DNA of 64,000 bases from Polynucleobacter sp. AP-Capit-er-40B-B4 (GCF_018882245.1 NZ_JACVOV010000002.1:124001-188000); one strand, 5' to 3'; shown: positions 7,851 to 15,723, counted from the first letter of the stretch. A program made the numbers and translations. The notes: generated from the sequence alone by a model not told the origin.

Positions 7851-9107
7851 CTAGTCGATTACTGCCGCCATTAAGGCGGTTGCTGCACCAGCGCCCAGTG
7901 CTGGGATACCCCAACGCTCAAGCGTAGATAAAGATTTGCCAGTGACTACCTCAACTGGAATATCACTGATTTCCAGCAACTTGGCTGTTGTGGAGTTTTC
8001 AAATAAACGGCTGAGAGTATTTTTCTTGGAGGTACCAATCACAATGCGATTGCACTCTAAGCGCTGCGCTTCGTCTCGCAAAGCCTCTCCTTTATCGCCC
8101 GTTACATAAGTGAAGGAGAAATTTGCGCCCGCTTTTTCCAGAAATTCGGATGCTGTCTTTGCAGCTGTTTTAGCGCGATCTGCTTGCCACTCATTAATCG
8201 TTTGCTTACTTAAAAACTTTCGTATGTGTGTGTACAGCGTGGGTTGCACATTGCAGATATGAAAGTGTGTTTGACGATCATTTCCATACATATTGACTGC
8301 ATGTTTCAAAGCCATCAAAGCGTTACTAGAATCATCAACCGGGATTAGAACTTTGTTCATTACCTTTTCTCCTACGTTATAAGACTGCTTATCGGATACT
8401 TCTGTATCAACTACAGCTGGCGCAATTGTCTCCTCCAACGCCAACCTACTCTTCATAAAGCCACCAAACAGAACACCAAATATCACGAGAGCTTGGACGG
8501 CATAACCAAATGCTGGGTTCTGAAATAACTGCATTTCCTTAACCATTGGCTCGGACATCATCATCTTTGCAGCAGTCCATGCCAATACACCAGCACCTAT
8601 ATAGGTAATCGATGGATAGCGCTCAACCAGCTTCAGAATTTGTGTTGAACCCCAAATCACGATTGGAATACTAATCAGCAAGCCCAGCACAACCAAGACA
8701 TAACTTCCATGAGATGCCCCTGCTACCGCTAAGACGTTATCCAAACCCATGACTGCATCAGCAATCACAATCGTCTTCATTGCACCCCAAAAACTAGTGG
8801 AAGCATTGCTGTGTCCATCATCATCATCTTTGGCTGGCGTTAAGAGTTTGTAAGCAATCCATACCAAGAGCAAACCACCAATTAACATCAGGCCTGGAAT
8901 TTTGAGCAGATACACCACCACTAGCGTCATTGCGCTTCTCACTGCAATTGCGCCAACCGCTCCCCATACAATGGCTTTCTTTTGTAAGTGAGCTGGTAAA
9001 TTTCTGGCGGCCATCGCAATCACAATAGCGTTATCGCCTGCTAAAACTAAATCAATCACCACAATCGCTAGTAGTGCCGAAAAAAACTCAGGGCTAAATA
9101 GTTCCAA
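7851..9107 (-). CDS. TerC-family membrane protein fused to a universal stress domain
   Basis: A 418-residue fusion. Residues 1-225 form a TerC/YjbE-type integral membrane protein with about seven helices and the family's acidic motifs (DLVLAGDNAIVIA near 19-31 and IADAVMGLDNVLAVAG near 115-130); relatives are linked to manganese export, alkaline tolerance and tellurite resistance. After a linker, residues from about 250 form a UspA domain (MNKVLIPVDDSSNALMALKHAV and VIGTSKKNTLSRLFENSTTAKLLE). A short hydrophobic tail (IPALGAGAATALMAAVID) closes the protein. The start is TTG at 9107, with AGAGGT 6 nt upstream; no suitable ATG exists. Inside the frame, GGAGAAAAGG precedes the ATG at 8360, so the USP part could also be made alone. 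It is divergent from the NhaR-type gene. Confidence 0.85.
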   Translation of the reverse strand: MELFSPEFFSALLAIVVIDLVLAGDNAIVIAMAARNLPAHLQKKAIVWGAVGAIAVRSAMTLVVVYLLKIPGLMLIGGLLLVWIAYKLLTPAKDDDDGHSNASTSFWGAMKTIVIADAVMGLDNVLAVAGASHGSYVLVVLGLLISIPIVIWGSTQILKLVERYPSITYIGAGVLAWTAAKMMMSEPMVKEMQLFQNPAFGYAVQALVIFGVLFGGFMKSRLALEETIAPAVVDTEVSDKQSYNVGEKVMNKVLIPVDDSSNALMALKHAVNMYGNDRQTHFHICNVQPTLYTHIRKFLSKQTINEWQADRAKTAAKTASEFLEKAGANFSFTYVTGDKGEALRDEAQRLECNRIVIGTSKKNTLSRLFENSTTAKLLEISDIPVEVVTGKSLSTLERWGIPALGAGAATALMAAVID

Positions 9108-9241
9108 TTGAATACCTCTATCTGTTTAAATTAAATAAGCAGTACATGAAATGCCATGACTAACTATGGGGTTAATGTAGGCGCATTTGTATTTAGCTAA
9201 AAGCAGATATATATTGATAGTAATTTCGAAAAAAACTGAAT
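9108..9241. promoter_or_regulatory. Divergent control region between terC-usp and the NhaR-type regulator
   Basis: The 134 bases between two divergent genes must contain both promoters. It is AT-rich, especially next to the regulator gene (AGCAGATATATATTGATAG around 9202-9220). LysR-type proteins often bind such a region and control the divergent gene. I could not pick out a convincing T-N11-A dyad or a manganese riboswitch by eye. Confidence 0.4.
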
Positions 9242-10120
9242 ATGGCCAATACCTATAACTATCGCCACCTTTATTACTTTTGGGTGGTTGCCAAAGAAGG
9301 CAGTATGTCTAAGGCGGCAGAGCGCCTGGATATGGCTATACAAACCATTAGCGCCCAAGTACATGATTTGGAGAAATCGCTGGGCTACATGCTCTTTAAA
9401 CCAGCCGGGAGAGGAATCGCCCTCACCGAATCCGGGTTTGCAGCCCTAGAAATTGCCGATCAAATCTTCTCCATTGGCGAAAGACTGCCTGAGGCGGTGA
9501 GAGATGCGGCCAAGTCGCCTAAAACTAAAATTACCGTTGGCGTTTCTGATGGCCTACCTAAATTTGTTACCAGGCAAATGCTTGAACCGATCCTGAAGCA
9601 CAAGGATGTTCAACTTATCGCACATGAAGGGGAGTTTGATGATTTGCTAGCCGACCTCGCATTGCATCGACTAGATATCGTATTGGCTGATCGCCCAGCC
9701 CCAAGTAATAAAAACCTAAATGTCTACAGCGAAGAGTTAACAAAAACAGTGATCGCCTGGTACGCACCCAAGCAACTCTCAAAAAAGGTAAAGGGGAAAT
9801 TTCCAGAATGCTTAAAAGATTTGCCTGTTCTACTACCTACAGCACACTCTACCGTTCGGCCACTAATTGATCAGTGGCTGAAAAAACAGGACATCATTCC
9901 GAATATTGTTGGAGAGTTTGAGGATAGTGCTCTATTAAAAACTTTTGCCGCAAGTGGGCTTGGTGTCTTTCCTGCCGGTAAGCTGATTGAAAAAGATCTT
10001 AAAGATACTTATGGCATCGAATTACTCGGTAGCTGCGATGACATATATGAATACTTCTATGCGATTCGCTCGGAGAAGAAAATTCAACACCCACTTGTGC
10101 AAGCAATCATTAAACAGTAA
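9242..10120 (+). CDS. nhaR: LysR-family regulator, NhaR type
   Basis: A 292-residue LysR-type transcription regulator. The N-terminal winged helix-turn-helix (residues 5-65) begins NYRHLYYFWVVAKEGSMSKA, characteristic of NhaR, which in E. coli activates the sodium/proton antiporter gene nhaA in response to sodium. The effector domain follows (KITVGVSDGLPKFVTRQML, about 95 onward) and ends PLVQAIIKQ. No nhaA is present: the next gene, 20 nt downstream on the same strand, is an SbtA-like transporter, and terC-usp lies divergently. Control of one or both neighbours is a reasonable inference. The start ATG has no strong Shine-Dalgarno sequence. The NhaR subfamily assignment is good; the signal is not known. 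Confidence 0.82.
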   Translation: MANTYNYRHLYYFWVVAKEGSMSKAAERLDMAIQTISAQVHDLEKSLGYMLFKPAGRGIALTESGFAALEIADQIFSIGERLPEAVRDAAKSPKTKITVGVSDGLPKFVTRQMLEPILKHKDVQLIAHEGEFDDLLADLALHRLDIVLADRPAPSNKNLNVYSEELTKTVIAWYAPKQLSKKVKGKFPECLKDLPVLLPTAHSTVRPLIDQWLKKQDIIPNIVGEFEDSALLKTFAASGLGVFPAGKLIEKDLKDTYGIELLGSCDDIYEYFYAIRSEKKIQHPLVQAIIKQ

Positions 10121-10140
10121 AGCTGATAGATTCTTAAACT

Positions 10141-11109
10141 ATGACTAATTTTCTAGACCCCGCCATACTATTTTTTATCTTTGGGGTTTTCGCTGGCTCC
10201 GTAAAATCCAACCTAGAAATTCCTCCACAAATTTCTCGGTTTCTATCCCTCTATTTATTAATGGCACTAGGACTGAAGGGTGGCTTCGCCCTTCACAAGT
10301 CAGGATTTACCAGTGAGATCGCTTTCTCCTTAGGGTTGGCGGTATTTCTTGCGATCATTATCCCCATCATTGGCTACTGGATTTTAAGAAGAAAGTTAAG
10401 CGCTTTTGATGCTGCTGCCATTGCAGCAACTTACGGCTCGGTTAGCGCTGTTACCTTCATTACCGCCACACAATATTTAGATCAATTTGGTATTGCTTAT
10501 GGTGGTCACATGGCAGCAGCCATGGCACTGATGGAGTCCCCTGCCATTATTTTGGCAATTATCTTGGCAAACAAGGCGCGGGCATCGATGTCAACAGGCT
10601 CAAGCGTGAAGACCGAGCCCGCTGGAATTTCCAAAATACTCCACGAGTCTTTTACTGATGGCGCCCAACTACTATTGTTAGGATCAATGGCAGTGGCACT
10701 AGTGAGTGGCGACGCTGGAAATAAATTAATGGCACCTTTTTCAATTGATCTCTTTAAAGGGATGCTGTCCTTCTTCTTGCTAGATATGGGACTTATGGCC
10801 GCCAGAAACTTCAAGGGCTTAAGAGGTAAACCACCCATTACTTTGCTCTATGCCATTGGCTCGCCGCTCTCACATGCACTCTTAGCCCTAGTGTTTTGTA
10901 AATTAATTGGACTTCCTTTAGGAAATACCATTCTTCTCATGGTATTGGCCTCTAGCGCATCGTATATTGCAGTGCCAGCAGTTTTACGTCACGCCTTACC
11001 TGAAGTGAACCCAGCTCTGTATATGGGGATGTCTCTGGGAATCACGTTTCCGTTCAACATTATTTTGGGCATTCCGCTTTACACCCTTATTGCCACACAA
11101 TTCCTGTAG
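10141..11109 (+). CDS. SbtA-like sodium-dependent bicarbonate transporter family protein
   Basis: A 322-residue integral membrane protein of the Sbt_1 family (formerly DUF897), with about ten hydrophobic segments. Family features include the start NFLDPAILFFIFGVFAGSVK, the LLMALGLKGG segment near 41-49, the GSVSAVTFITA segment near 102-112, and the ASSASYIAVPAVLRHALPEV-NPALYMGMSLGITFPFN region near the end. In cyanobacteria SbtA imports bicarbonate with sodium and is paired with the PII-like SbtB; no sbtB-like gene is adjacent here. It lies 20 nt after the NhaR-type gene and is probably co-transcribed. In a heterotroph bicarbonate could feed carboxylases or serve pH control; the substrate is inferred from the family. 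Confidence 0.82.
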   Translation: MTNFLDPAILFFIFGVFAGSVKSNLEIPPQISRFLSLYLLMALGLKGGFALHKSGFTSEIAFSLGLAVFLAIIIPIIGYWILRRKLSAFDAAAIAATYGSVSAVTFITATQYLDQFGIAYGGHMAAAMALMESPAIILAIILANKARASMSTGSSVKTEPAGISKILHESFTDGAQLLLLGSMAVALVSGDAGNKLMAPFSIDLFKGMLSFFLLDMGLMAARNFKGLRGKPPITLLYAIGSPLSHALLALVFCKLIGLPLGNTILLMVLASSASYIAVPAVLRHALPEVNPALYMGMSLGITFPFNIILGIPLYTLIATQFL

Positions 11110-11139
11110 AAATACTGTTATAGGTAAATAAGGTAAGCG

Positions 11140-11982
11140 ATGGGCATCTTTTCTAAACGATCAGCCAGCTTATTAACCAAGCACGGTAAAGAAAAAGTGA
11201 TCGGCGAAGTGCTCAATGCCGAAGTAGATTGTTTTGTAGAGCACACGGACATCTACGATACCGATTTATTGGGAACATTCACACAAGAAACACCTCGATA
11301 CGGCTCGCAACTAGATGCAGCTCGCAAAAAAGCTGCAATAGGAATAGAGTTACTCAAAATTGACCTGGGCTTGGCCAATGAAGGTGCGTTTATGAACGAT
11401 CCTTACACCGGCGCCATTCCCTGGAACAATGAATTGATTGTTTTGATAGATCAAAAATATCAACTAGAACTTACTGGATTTGCTAGTGGTCCGGCCCAAA
11501 ATGAAAGTGGCTACGTATCGCATTGGGAAGAGCTCAAAAAATTTGCTGATTCCGCACTCTTTCCATCACATCACCTAGTCATTAAGCCGACTGATGAGTA
11601 TCACCCGCAATCGAGAAAAGGAATTCAAGATTTAACGGAGCTAAAGGAAGCTTTTGATTGGGCAAAAAGCCTATCCTCAAAAGGTATTGTCTACGTCGAA
11701 AATGATTTACGCGCCTTTGCCAATCCAACCCGCATGGACAATATTCGTAATGCTGCGCTTGATCTGGCCAATAAGATGAATTCAGTCTGCCCCAAATGCA
11801 GCACTCCGGGATTTTGGATCACAGATGTAAAGCGTGGTCTGCCATGCAACGCCTGCGGGCTCGCAACAGATGAGGAGATTGCCAAAATCTGGAGTTGCAT
11901 TAAATGCGAGCATAAACAAACCGAAGGCATGAAAGTATTTAAGTTTGCAGATCCTTCAAAATGTAAGCACTGCAATCCTTAG
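11140..11982 (+). CDS. Conserved protein with two C-terminal zinc ribbons (DUF6671-like)
   Basis: A 280-residue soluble protein that I place tentatively in the DUF6671 group. The first 200 residues have no motif I recognise, apart from the conserved-looking segments FTQETPRYGSQLDAARKKA and ANEGAFMNDPYTGAIPWNNE. The C-terminus holds eight cysteines in CxxC pairs: Cys217/220 with Cys236/239, and Cys253/256 with Cys275/278, which fit two zinc ribbons. It lies 30 nt after the SbtA-like gene in the same direction and may share its transcript. It is convergent with the GST gene. There is no signal peptide or membrane helix, so it is probably cytoplasmic. The function is unknown. Confidence 0.7.
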   Translation: MGIFSKRSASLLTKHGKEKVIGEVLNAEVDCFVEHTDIYDTDLLGTFTQETPRYGSQLDAARKKAAIGIELLKIDLGLANEGAFMNDPYTGAIPWNNELIVLIDQKYQLELTGFASGPAQNESGYVSHWEELKKFADSALFPSHHLVIKPTDEYHPQSRKGIQDLTELKEAFDWAKSLSSKGIVYVENDLRAFANPTRMDNIRNAALDLANKMNSVCPKCSTPGFWITDVKRGLPCNACGLATDEEIAKIWSCIKCEHKQTEGMKVFKFADPSKCKHCNP

Positions 11983-11999
11983 ATCATCACTAAGTCGAG

Positions 12000-12602
12000 T
12001 TAATCGCGCCAGACTGGATGTTTCTGCATGACTGAATTAAATAATTCAGATTCAAGGTGTAGCGAGAGCCATTGCTTGACTGCGTTTATAGGCAAACTCT
12101 CAAATCTTCTCGGATCCACCATCGAAAACTGTCTAATAAATGGAAAGATCGCTATATCCACCCAAGACATCTGAGCACCCAGCAAGTATTGAGTCGCTTG
12201 CAAGGATTGCTCCATGGGCAATAGCATGAGCTGCAGCGCCTCTTCGAGAACTACCTCTTGATTTAGCTCTGGAAATCGATTGGGATACTTGTATTGATCT
12301 AGTAAGACTTTAAAAGGTCCATCATTTTTTTCAACCCAAGTTTGAGCAAGAGTATCGTCAACATCTCCCCAGCCAGCAGGGTCAGATTGATCGATAGCCC
12401 AACGCATAATGTCGACACTTTGGTCCAGAACCGTATCGCCCATACAAAGTACTGGCACAGTGCCCTTGGGGGATGCGAGCAACATTGATTGAGGCTTATT
12501 GCGTAACTCGATTTCACGATGTTCCAGCTTAATGCTCGCGTACTTCAAGGCCATGCGAGCGCGCATTGCATAAGGGCATCTGCGATAGGAATACAAAATC
12601 AT
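12000..12602 (-). CDS. Glutathione S-transferase family protein
   Basis: A 200-residue protein with an N-terminal thioredoxin-like domain (residues 1-75) starting ILYSYRRCPYAMRARMALKYA, with CPYA in the glutaredoxin-like position, the cis-proline in GTVPVL and the glutathione-binding DQSVDIMRW. The helical C-terminal domain follows (GAQMSWVDIAIFPFIRQF). It is the last gene of the photolyase cassette, 12 nt after the DUF2256 gene, and is probably co-transcribed. Such GSTs handle oxidised or electrophilic compounds, which fits a light/oxidative damage setting, but the substrate is unknown. Confidence 0.85.
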   Translation of the reverse strand: MILYSYRRCPYAMRARMALKYASIKLEHREIELRNKPQSMLLASPKGTVPVLCMGDTVLDQSVDIMRWAIDQSDPAGWGDVDDTLAQTWVEKNDGPFKVLLDQYKYPNRFPELNQEVVLEEALQLMLLPMEQSLQATQYLLGAQMSWVDIAIFPFIRQFSMVDPRRFESLPINAVKQWLSLHLESELFNSVMQKHPVWRD

Positions 12603-12614
12603 TGAATGACGTTC

Positions 12615-12770
12615 TTATGAGATCTTTTTATTTCTACAAGCATCAGAGCAATACTTTACTGATTCCCAGTTTTTCGCCCAAGATTTTCTCCAAGTCATCT
12701 CTTTTTTGCATACTACGCAGACTTTTGTCGGGAGAAAGCTCTTATTACCCTTGAATGATGTCTTAACCAT
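12615..12770 (-). CDS. DUF2256 small zinc-binding protein
   Basis: A 51-residue protein, starting MVKTSFKGNKSFLPTKVCVV and ending CSDACRNKKIS. It carries the DUF2256 signature: CVVC near residues 18-21, MTWRKSWAKNWESVKYC (25-41) and CSDAC (41-45). The four cysteines probably bind zinc. It starts 4 nt after the stop of the photolyase gene and is followed by the GST gene after 12 nt. DUF2256 genes are often found beside cryptochrome/photolyase genes, as here. The function is unknown. Confidence 0.85.
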   Translation of the reverse strand: MVKTSFKGNKSFLPTKVCVVCKKEMTWRKSWAKNWESVKYCSDACRNKKIS

Positions 12771-12774
12771 AGCT

Positions 12775-14310
12775 TTAAATGTCATTAAGCTGATTCAATA
12801 TTTTCTGGGCATGCAGTGTAATTTCTTTTTGATCCTCGTCGCTAATGCGTTTCAGATTGGCCGTCATTAATCTAGTTCTTGGGCTTGCTTCAAACTGATC
12901 TCGGTGCTTGATTAAGAAATTCCAGTACAAAGTCGTAATGGGGCATGCGCTCTCTCCATGACGAACCTCCGGCTTGTACTGACAAGAGCCGCAATAGTTA
13001 CTCATCCTTTTGATATAAGCTCCGCTGGCTATGTAAGGCTTGCTTGTAAACCTCCCGCCATTGGCAAATAAGGCCATGCCAGCCGTATTGGGAAGTTCCA
13101 CCCACTCGATCGCATCCACATAAATAGCCAAGTACCACTCACATACCTCCTGAGGCAAAATTTCAGCTAAAAGTGCAAAGTTACCTGTCACCATTAAACG
13201 CTGAATATGATGTGCGTATCCATATTGCAGCGTTTGGCCTATGGCATCTTTCATGCAAGCCATTTGTGTCTGCCCATTCCAGTACCACTTTGGTAGTGGG
13301 AGTTGATGATGGTAGTAATTATCCTGTGCCATCTTTGGCATATCTAAGTAGTACATGCCACGCACAAACTCGCGCCACCCTAATATCTGCCGAATGAAGC
13401 CTTCAATAGTGGAAAGATCTAGAGAGTACTTTTTCCAAGCCACTAAAACCGCATCTACTACTTCGCGAGGATTAAGCAACTTGAGATTGAGCGCACTCGA
13501 TAAAATGGAGTGCCATCCAAAGGGCGTATCAGTCCACATTGCGTCTTGATAAACGCCAAAGTTTCTTAAGCGATATTCAACAAAATATTCCAAAGCTTGA
13601 ACTGCCTGCTCTCTAGTCACAGGCCAGTTAAACGACGCCAGGGATCCCGGATGATCTGAATAAGTCTTTTGAACCCAGTCCAGCACTTCTTGTGTAATGG
13701 CATCTACTGCGAATGATGCTGGGGCATCGATGATGCCTGGGCCCTTTTTAGGATAAGGTTTGCGGTTATCTTGATCATAGTTCCACTGCCCACCATCGGG
13801 ATTACCATCTCCATCTATTAAGATTTGATGGGTCTTGCGCATCAAGCGATAGAAATACTCCAACCTAAACTCTTTTTTATTAGCCGCCCAATCCATAAAC
13901 TCTTTGCGGGAACAATAAAAATGCTCATCCTCTCGCATTTCCAATTCAATATGAAGATCTTTTGCTAATGCCTCGAGCGCCTGCTTGAGACGCCACTCAC
14001 CCGGCTCCACACACACCAAGCGTGTAACTTTCATTTCCAGGATTTGCTCTCTAAGAACCTCAACAATCGGCAATGGCGAACTTTTTACATAAGTCAGGGG
14101 ATAACCTTGCTTTTCAAGCTCAACTGCAAAGTGACGCATTGCAGATAGAAACAAGGCAATTTTGGCTTTATGTGTCCAAACATACTGCGCCTCATTGGCC
14201 GACTCAATCATGATGATTTGATCCGCTTTTGGATCAATATCTCTTAAGGCTGAACTCTGTAAATCGAGTTGATCGCCCAGAATTAGAATGAGGCGCTCAG
14301 GATGCTTCAT
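12775..14310 (-). CDS. Iron-sulfur cryptochrome/photolyase, (6-4) photolyase PhrB type
   Basis: A 511-residue flavoprotein of the FeS-BCP class, which repairs (6-4) photoproducts in DNA with light. The N-terminal antenna domain (1-130) starts RLILILGDQLDLQSS; the helical FAD domain follows. Four cysteines, Cys352, Cys440, Cys443 and Cys456, have exactly the spacing (88, 3, 13) of the [4Fe-4S] ligands known in Agrobacterium PhrB. The HHxxR motif is present at His367, His368 and Arg371. The start overlaps the stop of the preceding DUF2805 gene (14307-14310), and a DUF2256 gene follows after 4 nt. This is not the classical CPD photolyase phrB of E. coli. Confidence in the class is high. Confidence 0.93.
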   Translation of the reverse strand: MKHPERLILILGDQLDLQSSALRDIDPKADQIIMIESANEAQYVWTHKAKIALFLSAMRHFAVELEKQGYPLTYVKSSPLPIVEVLREQILEMKVTRLVCVEPGEWRLKQALEALAKDLHIELEMREDEHFYCSRKEFMDWAANKKEFRLEYFYRLMRKTHQILIDGDGNPDGGQWNYDQDNRKPYPKKGPGIIDAPASFAVDAITQEVLDWVQKTYSDHPGSLASFNWPVTREQAVQALEYFVEYRLRNFGVYQDAMWTDTPFGWHSILSSALNLKLLNPREVVDAVLVAWKKYSLDLSTIEGFIRQILGWREFVRGMYYLDMPKMAQDNYYHHQLPLPKWYWNGQTQMACMKDAIGQTLQYGYAHHIQRLMVTGNFALLAEILPQEVCEWYLAIYVDAIEWVELPNTAGMALFANGGRFTSKPYIASGAYIKRMSNYCGSCQYKPEVRHGESACPITTLYWNFLIKHRDQFEASPRTRLMTANLKRISDEDQKEITLHAQKILNQLNDI

Positions 14311-14570
14311 TTAGTTTTATATTGCGTTGGGCAGTAAGCCCTAGTGACATCTTCGCTGCGCAAAGCACTATGTTTAGTTGCTCGTCCGGTTACCCTTTTG
14401 CGCCAGAGTTCAAATGAGCTGCGCTTGAGCTCTTTGCGCATGATGGCAATAACCTGTGGCTCACCCAGGCCAAAGCTTTTCTCAATGGCATCAAATGGTG
14501 TGCGGTCTTCCCAAGCCATTTCTATAAGGCGAGATAAGTCAGGTTCGGAGAGGGTCGGGGATTTTGGCAC
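14307..14570 (-). CDS. DUF2805 (TIGR03643) family small protein
   Basis: An 87-residue protein beginning MPKSPTLSEPDLSRLIEMAW and containing DRTPFDAIEKSFGLGEPQVI and FELWRKRVTGRATKH, the pattern of the TIGR03643/DUF2805 family. The central part looks like a helix-turn-helix (IEKSFGLGEPQVIAIMRKEL), so nucleic-acid binding is possible. It is the first gene of the photolyase cassette and its stop overlaps the photolyase start by 4 nt, so the two are translationally coupled. The family is commonly seen next to photolyase-like genes. The function is not known. Confidence 0.8.
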   Translation of the reverse strand: MPKSPTLSEPDLSRLIEMAWEDRTPFDAIEKSFGLGEPQVIAIMRKELKRSSFELWRKRVTGRATKHSALRSEDVTRAYCPTQYKTK

Positions 14571-14646
14571 TCAGCAAGTTTAAGACTTATTTACTAAACT
14601 AGCTTGAGCCCATGTCATTGTTCCGTAAAGTAGCCACACCCCTCGC

Positions 14647-14997
14647 ATGATTGGAAAAATTCGTCAAAAACTGATTTCCCAGGTGATCCCAGCCATGCAA
14701 AAGCCGGTAGAAATCATTTGCCCCATCTGTGACCGCTCTATTCCACCGTCACAGAGGGATGCCCACCATCTCATTCCCAAGTCCAAGGGAGGGAAGACTA
14801 CCGAGTACCTACATCGAATTTGCCACAAACAAATACACGCCCTGTTTACCGAAGTCGAACTCGCCCAGCAATATCATCATGCACAGATGTTGAGAGATCA
14901 CCCTGAAATGAAAAAGTTTATACAGTGGGTTGCGAGTAAGCCGGATTCATTTTATGAAAAGACTCGTAAAAGTAGCCGCCTAAAATCAAGCAAATAA
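14647..14997 (+). CDS. HNH endonuclease domain protein
   Basis: A 116-residue protein with a compact HNH nuclease fold: CPICDR (first zinc knuckle), DAHHLIPKSKGGKTT (the catalytic His region), LHRICHKQIHALF (second knuckle with the last His). The usable start may be the ATG at 14695 (MQKPVEIICPICDR) rather than 14647; both are in frame and the first 16 residues carry no known motif. The C-terminus is basic (KTRKSSRLKSSK). There is no methylase or other restriction partner nearby, and its target is unknown. Stand-alone HNH genes of this type are widespread in Burkholderiales. Confidence 0.8.
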   Translation: MIGKIRQKLISQVIPAMQKPVEIICPICDRSIPPSQRDAHHLIPKSKGGKTTEYLHRICHKQIHALFTEVELAQQYHHAQMLRDHPEMKKFIQWVASKPDSFYEKTRKSSRLKSSK

Positions 14998-15121
14998 ATA
15001 TTGCACCGCTTCAGTGCAGTCTATTGCGCGAGGCTTAAAGTTCACTCCCCTTTTGGTGCATGAGATTTAGAAATTGTGCAATTCTAGAAATCGTTATAAC
15101 TCTTATTACCTAATATGAGTC

Positions 15122-15340
15122 ATGCGCATCAAAATTACAAAGAGCCTGGTATTGCCAGCTCAAATGCTCGAGACCGAAAGTATTCCTGAGGCACTGTTTC
15201 CGGAAGGGGACTATCTTGCCAACCTGACACCAGAAGGAAAAATTGAGGTCATTAACACCAGGAAAATTAAGGCGCTATTTTCTTTCTCGCAATTTAGAGA
15301 CAGAATATCTCTAGGAGAATTTATTATGGTGGAGGCTTAA
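15122..15340 (+). CDS. Small hypothetical protein
   Basis: A possible 72-residue protein of unknown function, starting MRIKITKSLVLPAQMLETES and ending FIMVEA. The composition is normal, with alternating hydrophobic residues that suggest a small beta-rich fold. There is no clear Shine-Dalgarno sequence before the ATG (CTAATATGAGTC). It lies between the HNH gene and a convergent pair of unknown genes, 8 nt from the end of the next. I recognise no family, and it may not be a real gene. Confidence 0.45.
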   Translation: MRIKITKSLVLPAQMLETESIPEALFPEGDYLANLTPEGKIEVINTRKIKALFSFSQFRDRISLGEFIMVEA

Positions 15341-15348
15341 AAAAGATC

Positions 15349-15723
15349 TTAGTGAGCCAAGTCCAGACTTTCCACTACAGCTGTCAAGGCAGCCACAGAT
15401 GTAAATGCCTTTGCACTCATCCCTTTTAAGTCGATATCCTCCCAATTAAATTCCAAAGAGAAGTGGGCAGACTCCACAATCAACTCGTAACTGGCAGAGG
15501 GCTTCACCCCAACTTCTTTTGGCTCTTCACTGACTGGCACCCTCAAAGATTCTATGGCAGCAATTAAGGTGCTCACCTCATTGCCCGATAACTCTCTTGA
15601 TCGCAGCACATCATCTGTTCGTTTAATGGAAATCTTAGAAACCTCATCAATCGTTACTTCATATTGATTCAGCCCAAGATCCATCCAAACGGTGAGCTCT
15701 AGCGCTATAGGGTATGTTTTCAT
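15349..15723 (-). CDS. Hypothetical protein, coupled to the upstream zinc-finger-like gene
   Basis: A 124-residue acidic protein of unknown function. It has alternating beta-like segments (PIALELTVWMDLGLNQYEVTI, SYELIVESAHFSLEFNWEDI) and a helical C-terminus (AFTSVAALTAVVESLDLAH). Its ATG shares one base with the stop of the gene before it (TAATG at 15721-15725), so the two are almost certainly translated together. There is no signal peptide or membrane segment. I do not recognise a family. Confidence 0.6.
   Translation of the reverse strand: MKTYPIALELTVWMDLGLNQYEVTIDEVSKISIKRTDDVLRSRELSGNEVSTLIAAIESLRVPVSEEPKEVGVKPSASYELIVESAHFSLEFNWEDIDLKGMSAKAFTSVAALTAVVESLDLAH

Noticed and set aside
9108..9241. 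A manganese or pH riboswitch (yybP-ykoY type) upstream of the TerC gene
   Set aside because: terC relatives often have one, but the 134-nt leader shows none of the conserved loops by eye and is too AT-rich and short.
12566..12754. A 62-codon plus-strand reading frame
   Set aside because: It is antisense to the clear DUF2256 gene and to the start of the GST gene; the translation has no family features.
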